The notes below the pieces were generated by a model. It was not told where the DNA came from and did not search any database. It saw only the letters and a list, made by a program, of their open reading frames with translations. Positions 6,480-8,771 of a stretch of DNA of 8,771 nt are shown here, in pieces. The position numbers and the translations under genes were made by a program. The DNA lies in NCBI GenBank assembly GCA_964617625.1, contig CAZTZL010000108.1, positions 1-8,771 on the forward strand. Direction: 5' to 3'. The DNA comes from CAZTZL01 sp964617625 (GTDB lineage: Bacteria > Zhuqueibacterota > QNDG01 > DSAB01). Each line of letters starts with the position of its first letter. Within the stretch, counting starts at the first letter, position 1.

Positions 6480-7922
6480 TTATTTTTTGGGATGAATAAC
6501 CACCTCAATACGACGGTTTTTACGGCGGCCTTCCGTGGTCTCGTTTGAAGCGATGGGTTTGGTTTCACCGTATCCAACCGCTGTAATTCGTGCACTATCG
6601 ATCGAAGCTGTAGAAAGCAGATATTCACGAACTGCTTCTGCCCGTTCCGTCGAAAGTGTTTGATTGGCTTTGTCCCCACCCCAGGAATCGGTATGCCCTT
6701 CTACAGCAATACCACAATCATCATACAATTCGATAGCTTTGATAACCTTTCCAAGTAATCCGAAATATTCGGGTTTGATGATCGCCTGACCGACAGGAAA
6801 AGAAAGGCCGTAAAGACGAATAACTACCTGATCACCAATACGCGTGACCTGTGCTTCTTCTTCGGTAAACGATTGTTCTACTTTTTGATATTTGTCTTTG
6901 GCTATTTTTTGCTGTTCCATGACCATGGACAATGTGGCCTCTTTGGATTTGAGGTCGCCCAACTGAGATTCCAGCACAATCACCTGTTCTTCCTTGTCCT
7001 TCAAATCCTGCTTCAAATTGGCTGTCTCTTTTTGCATTTTTTGAACAGCCTCGATAATTGAAAGGGTTGGCACATCGGCTCCCTGATTAAAACGTGCATT
7101 CATATCAAGCTGATCCGCAATTCTTTTGATCGGCAGTTCACTTTCCAAAAGAATATTTTCGTATGATTTTTTTATTTCTTCAATTTTTTGAATCGATTCA
7201 AACAGATAGATGGCATGCTGTACTTCATATTTTGCCTCCTGGGCAAGCTGCCTTGCCTCATCGGTATCGTAACGATTTTCAACAAGCATTTTCTCTGCTT
7301 TCGCAAGTAAATCCTGAGCACGCTGTAATGTGATCGGAACATCCTTTTTCAATTCCTTCGCTTTTTCCTTCAACAAGACTTTTGTTTCGTCCAGATAATT
7401 GGCTTTAATCGCTTCCAACTCAACAGCCCGATAAAGCTGTTCCGCTTTGCCGGCACGCGCTTTGGCTTTTTCGACGCTTCCCTCTTCCAGGGTACGGAGT
7501 GTATGATTGAATGCCAGCTCTGCATTTTCCCAATCATCCTGCCGTAACCGTGGGGCCTCCGCTTCAAGCGCATCATTTCTTGCGTTGATACAATCCTCAA
7601 AATGAATCTGTGCGAGCTTTGTGGTTTCCACTGCTTTCAGAAAACTGGCTTCCGCGTCTTTAATTTTATTGCGTATGGCTTCGAGATTTTTATTTTTCTT
7701 GTAATCCTCATCTGCCTGCTCGTAGGACTTTTGACCCTCCTGATAAAACGTCGGTGAATACAAATTGGCCTGGACTTCCTTGGCTTCCTGCATCGCTTCA
7801 TCTGCTTTTTGAAAAAGTAAAATTCTCGGATCCTGTTGTGCAAATAAAACAATTGAAGAAAACAAAAGAATGGACAGAAACGCAATAAAAAACATTTTTT
7901 CATTGAACCTATGCGCAGACAT
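6480..7922 (-). CDS. Coiled-coil/OmpA-type peptidoglycan-binding envelope protein
   Basis: This is a 480-residue protein. The signal peptide is residues 1-28 (cleavage after LFA, before QQDP). Residues about 29-360 are a long, charged, Ala/Glu/Lys-rich helical region, DUF4398-like in character, with a strong coiled-coil stretch at about 290-360. Residues about 361-480 are an OmpA C-terminal domain: FPVGQAIIKPE, then VEGHTDSWGG, LSTERAEAVREYL, GYGETKPIASN and NRRIEVVI. D412 and R427 are the peptidoglycan diaminopimelate-binding pair, with the same 15-residue spacing as in E. coli OmpA. There is no beta-barrel, so the helical part may bridge the periplasm from the wall to a partner. ATG 7922 is chosen because GGAGG lies 6 nt upstream; an in-frame TTG at 7946 would give 488 residues but has no site. 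It is divergent from the receiver gene and 253 nt upstream of the CsgG-like operon. Confidence 0.94.
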   Translation of the reverse strand: MSAHRFNEKMFFIAFLSILLFSSIVLFAQQDPRILLFQKADEAMQEAKEVQANLYSPTFYQEGQKSYEQADEDYKKNKNLEAIRNKIKDAEASFLKAVETTKLAQIHFEDCINARNDALEAEAPRLRQDDWENAELAFNHTLRTLEEGSVEKAKARAGKAEQLYRAVELEAIKANYLDETKVLLKEKAKELKKDVPITLQRAQDLLAKAEKMLVENRYDTDEARQLAQEAKYEVQHAIYLFESIQKIEEIKKSYENILLESELPIKRIADQLDMNARFNQGADVPTLSIIEAVQKMQKETANLKQDLKDKEEQVIVLESQLGDLKSKEATLSMVMEQQKIAKDKYQKVEQSFTEEEAQVTRIGDQVVIRLYGLSFPVGQAIIKPEYFGLLGKVIKAIELYDDCGIAVEGHTDSWGGDKANQTLSTERAEAVREYLLSTASIDSARITAVGYGETKPIASNETTEGRRKNRRIEVVIHPKK

Positions 7923-7928
7923 AGAACA

Positions 7929-7933
7929 CCTCC
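7929..7933 (-). promoter_or_regulatory. Ribosome binding site that fixes the OmpA-like start
   Basis: GGAGG on the minus strand, 6 nt before ATG 7922, is the strongest ribosome site in the window. It rules in the 480-residue form over the longer TTG-started frame. Confidence 0.85.
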
Positions 7934-7969
7934 ATTTATTTAACAATCTATTGTTCTTAATATGTACAA

Positions 7970-7998
7970 ATCATACAAAATATTCAATAAAAAAGCAA
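7970..7998 (-). promoter_or_regulatory. Candidate promoter of the OmpA-like gene
   Basis: On the minus strand TATGAT (7970-7975, five of six consensus bases) lies 17 nt after TTGCTT (7993-7998, a weak -35). An overlapping alternative is TTGAAT-17-CATATT slightly downstream. Either would give a short leader before the gene. Confidence 0.4.
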
Positions 7999-8045
7999 CA
8001 ACGAATCGATATAATAATAAAATTGATATAACCAAAGCAACCTGC

Positions 8046-8084
8046 AAGACATGTTGATATTCTGTTGAGGATTCCACATGTCTT
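8046..8084. repeat. 9-bp perfect inverted repeat in the divergent promoter region
   Basis: AAGACATGT (8046-8054) and ACATGTCTT (8076-8084) are exact reverse complements separated by 21 nt. Each arm also contains the self-palindrome ACATGT, with 27 nt centre to centre. It lies between the candidate promoters of the OmpA-like gene and the receiver gene, so it could be a two-site operator controlling one or both. It has no U-tract and is not a terminator. Confidence 0.55.
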
Positions 8085-8116
8085 CTCAAATATAAACAGT
8101 AAAATTTGATTTCTTC

Positions 8117-8145
8117 TTGACAAGGTTATTATTTTTAATTACATT
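8117..8145 (+). promoter_or_regulatory. Sigma-70-type promoter of the receiver gene
   Basis: A perfect TTGACA (8117-8122) is followed by a 17-nt spacer and TACATT (8140-8145, four of six consensus bases). Transcription would start near 8152, giving a leader of about 38 nt that contains the ribosome site. Confidence 0.7.
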
Positions 8146-8175
8146 TTCATGATTTTAAATATTCTGGTCTCAATC

Positions 8176-8181
8176 AAGGGG
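8176..8181 (+). promoter_or_regulatory. Ribosome binding site of the receiver gene
   Basis: AAGGGG lies 8 nt before ATG 8190, supporting that start codon. Confidence 0.7.
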
Positions 8182-8189
8182 AAGATAAT

Positions 8190-8654
8190 ATGAAAAGAAT
8201 TCTTGTTGTGGAAGACGACCAAGATATTCGTGAATTGCTTGTTGAGACTCTAAAACGATCAGGATTTGAAACTGATACTGCCGAGAATGGTAAAAAAGGC
8301 CTCGAAAAATTCCACAGCCAAAAATACAATCTCATTCTCACAGACATACGCATGCCGGTCATGGACGGATTGAACATGTTAAAACAGATTAAAAAAGAAG
8401 ATTCCAAGATGCCCATTGTCGTTGTAACAGCTTTCCCGTCGGTTAATTCTGCAGTGGAATGTCTGGTCGAGGGTGCGGATGATTACCTTGTCAAACCGGT
8501 TCAGTTCAACGATCTCGATGTAAAAATAAAAAAAGCATTGGAGAAAAGAAAATTACAACGCTCACTCGCTGTCAGAAAAATTTTAAACATTGTGCTAATT
8601 TTACTCATTCCAATCTGGATTTTTGTTGGTTTTGCACTTTCAAGAATATTCTGA
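8190..8654 (+). CDS. CheY-like response regulator receiver with C-terminal transmembrane helix
   Basis: This is a 154-residue protein. Residues 1-120 are a full receiver domain: the acidic pocket E8/D9/D10 in ILVVEDD, phospho-acceptor D52 in LTDIRMP, switch T80 in VVVTAF and K102 in YLVKPV. All catalytic positions are present, so it should accept phosphate from a histidine kinase. In place of a DNA-binding or enzymatic output domain, a basic linker (KRKLQRSLAVRK, 119-130) leads into a hydrophobic helix (about 131-150) and ends SRIF. By the positive-inside rule the receiver faces the cytoplasm, tail-anchored in the inner membrane. Single-domain receivers are usually soluble, which makes this unusual. 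No kinase is in the window. It has its own promoter and a terminator, so it appears monocistronic, divergent from the OmpA-like gene. Confidence 0.94.
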   Translation: MKRILVVEDDQDIRELLVETLKRSGFETDTAENGKKGLEKFHSQKYNLILTDIRMPVMDGLNMLKQIKKEDSKMPIVVVTAFPSVNSAVECLVEGADDYLVKPVQFNDLDVKIKKALEKRKLQRSLAVRKILNIVLILLIPIWIFVGFALSRIF

Positions 8655-8687
8655 TGCATATTCATTAAATCAAGTAATCTGATTTCC

Positions 8688-8717
8688 CCCTTGGCAAAAT
8701 GTCAAGGGTTTATTTTA
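8688..8717 (+). terminator. Rho-independent terminator after the receiver gene
   Basis: CCCTTGGC (8688-8695) pairs with GTCAAGGG (8701-8708) through eight pairs including one G-U, around the loop AAAAT. It is followed by TTTATTTTA. It begins 34 nt after the receiver stop codon. Confidence 0.88.
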
Positions 8718-8742
8718 ATAAAAGTAATTTGTGGAATATCTT

Positions 8743-8771
8743 ATGTTTAGTAAAAAATTCCTTGAAAAGCC
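8743..8771 (+). CDS. Possible start of a further gene, cut by the right edge
   Basis: An ATG at 8743 opens a frame reading MFSKKFLEK up to the window end, with an in-frame GTG at 8731. There is no clear Shine-Dalgarno site; GTGGAA upstream is only a weak match. It follows the terminator, so it would need its own promoter. Nine codons are too few to identify a product. Confidence 0.3.

Noticed and set aside
7923..7946. Longer OmpA-like protein starting at TTG 7946
   Set aside because: GGAGG lies 6 nt before ATG 7922, and the signal peptide reads normally from there; the TTG has no ribosome site.
8174..8416. Minus-strand open frame antisense to the receiver gene
   Set aside because: The opposite strand encodes an intact receiver domain with all conserved residues, a promoter and a ribosome site.
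1..8771. CRISPR array, insertion sequence or transposase
   Set aside because: No regularly spaced direct repeats, no paired terminal inverted repeats with a transposase frame, and no Cas-like reading frame were found.

Overview
The window looks like chromosome from an AT-rich, Gram-negative (diderm) bacterium of the wider FCB superphylum. The main evidence is the big secreted enzyme at the left edge, which ends in the QNYPNPFN tail motif seen on exported proteins of Calditrichota/KSB1-like, Ignavibacteria-like, Marinimicrobia-like and related lineages. Two lipoproteins, a CsgG-like protein and an OmpA-type protein fit the same picture. Most genes here have clear Shine-Dalgarno sites, and two promoters have TTGACA with 17-nt spacing, which argues against typical Bacteroidota. 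I cannot name a species.

Layout. Positions 1-3373 (minus) hold most of a modular glycoside hydrolase family 2 enzyme, cut by the left edge inside its C-terminal sorting domain. It reads open over 1124 codons. Positions 3374-3776 contain no recognisable gene. A tRNA-Arg(CCG) gene lies at 3777-3850 (minus) behind a near-consensus promoter. Next, reading leftward, comes a compact three-gene envelope operon at 6226-3931: a CsgG-like protein, a thioredoxin-fold lipoprotein without its cysteine pair, and a two-domain Ig/PKD-like lipoprotein. Upstream of it is a coiled-coil/OmpA peptidoglycan-binding protein (7922-6480, minus). Divergent from that, 8190-8654 (plus) encodes a CheY-like receiver with a C-terminal transmembrane helix, followed by a good intrinsic terminator and possibly the first codons of another gene.

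How the parts fit. Apart from the tRNA and the receiver, every gene encodes an exported or envelope protein. The CsgG-like/lipoprotein operon is the most likely place for an undescribed system: three exported proteins of unassigned role, tightly spaced, with translational coupling between the first two. The membrane-tethered receiver is the oddest single protein. Neither can be given a function from sequence alone, and all family calls come from reading motifs, not from searches.
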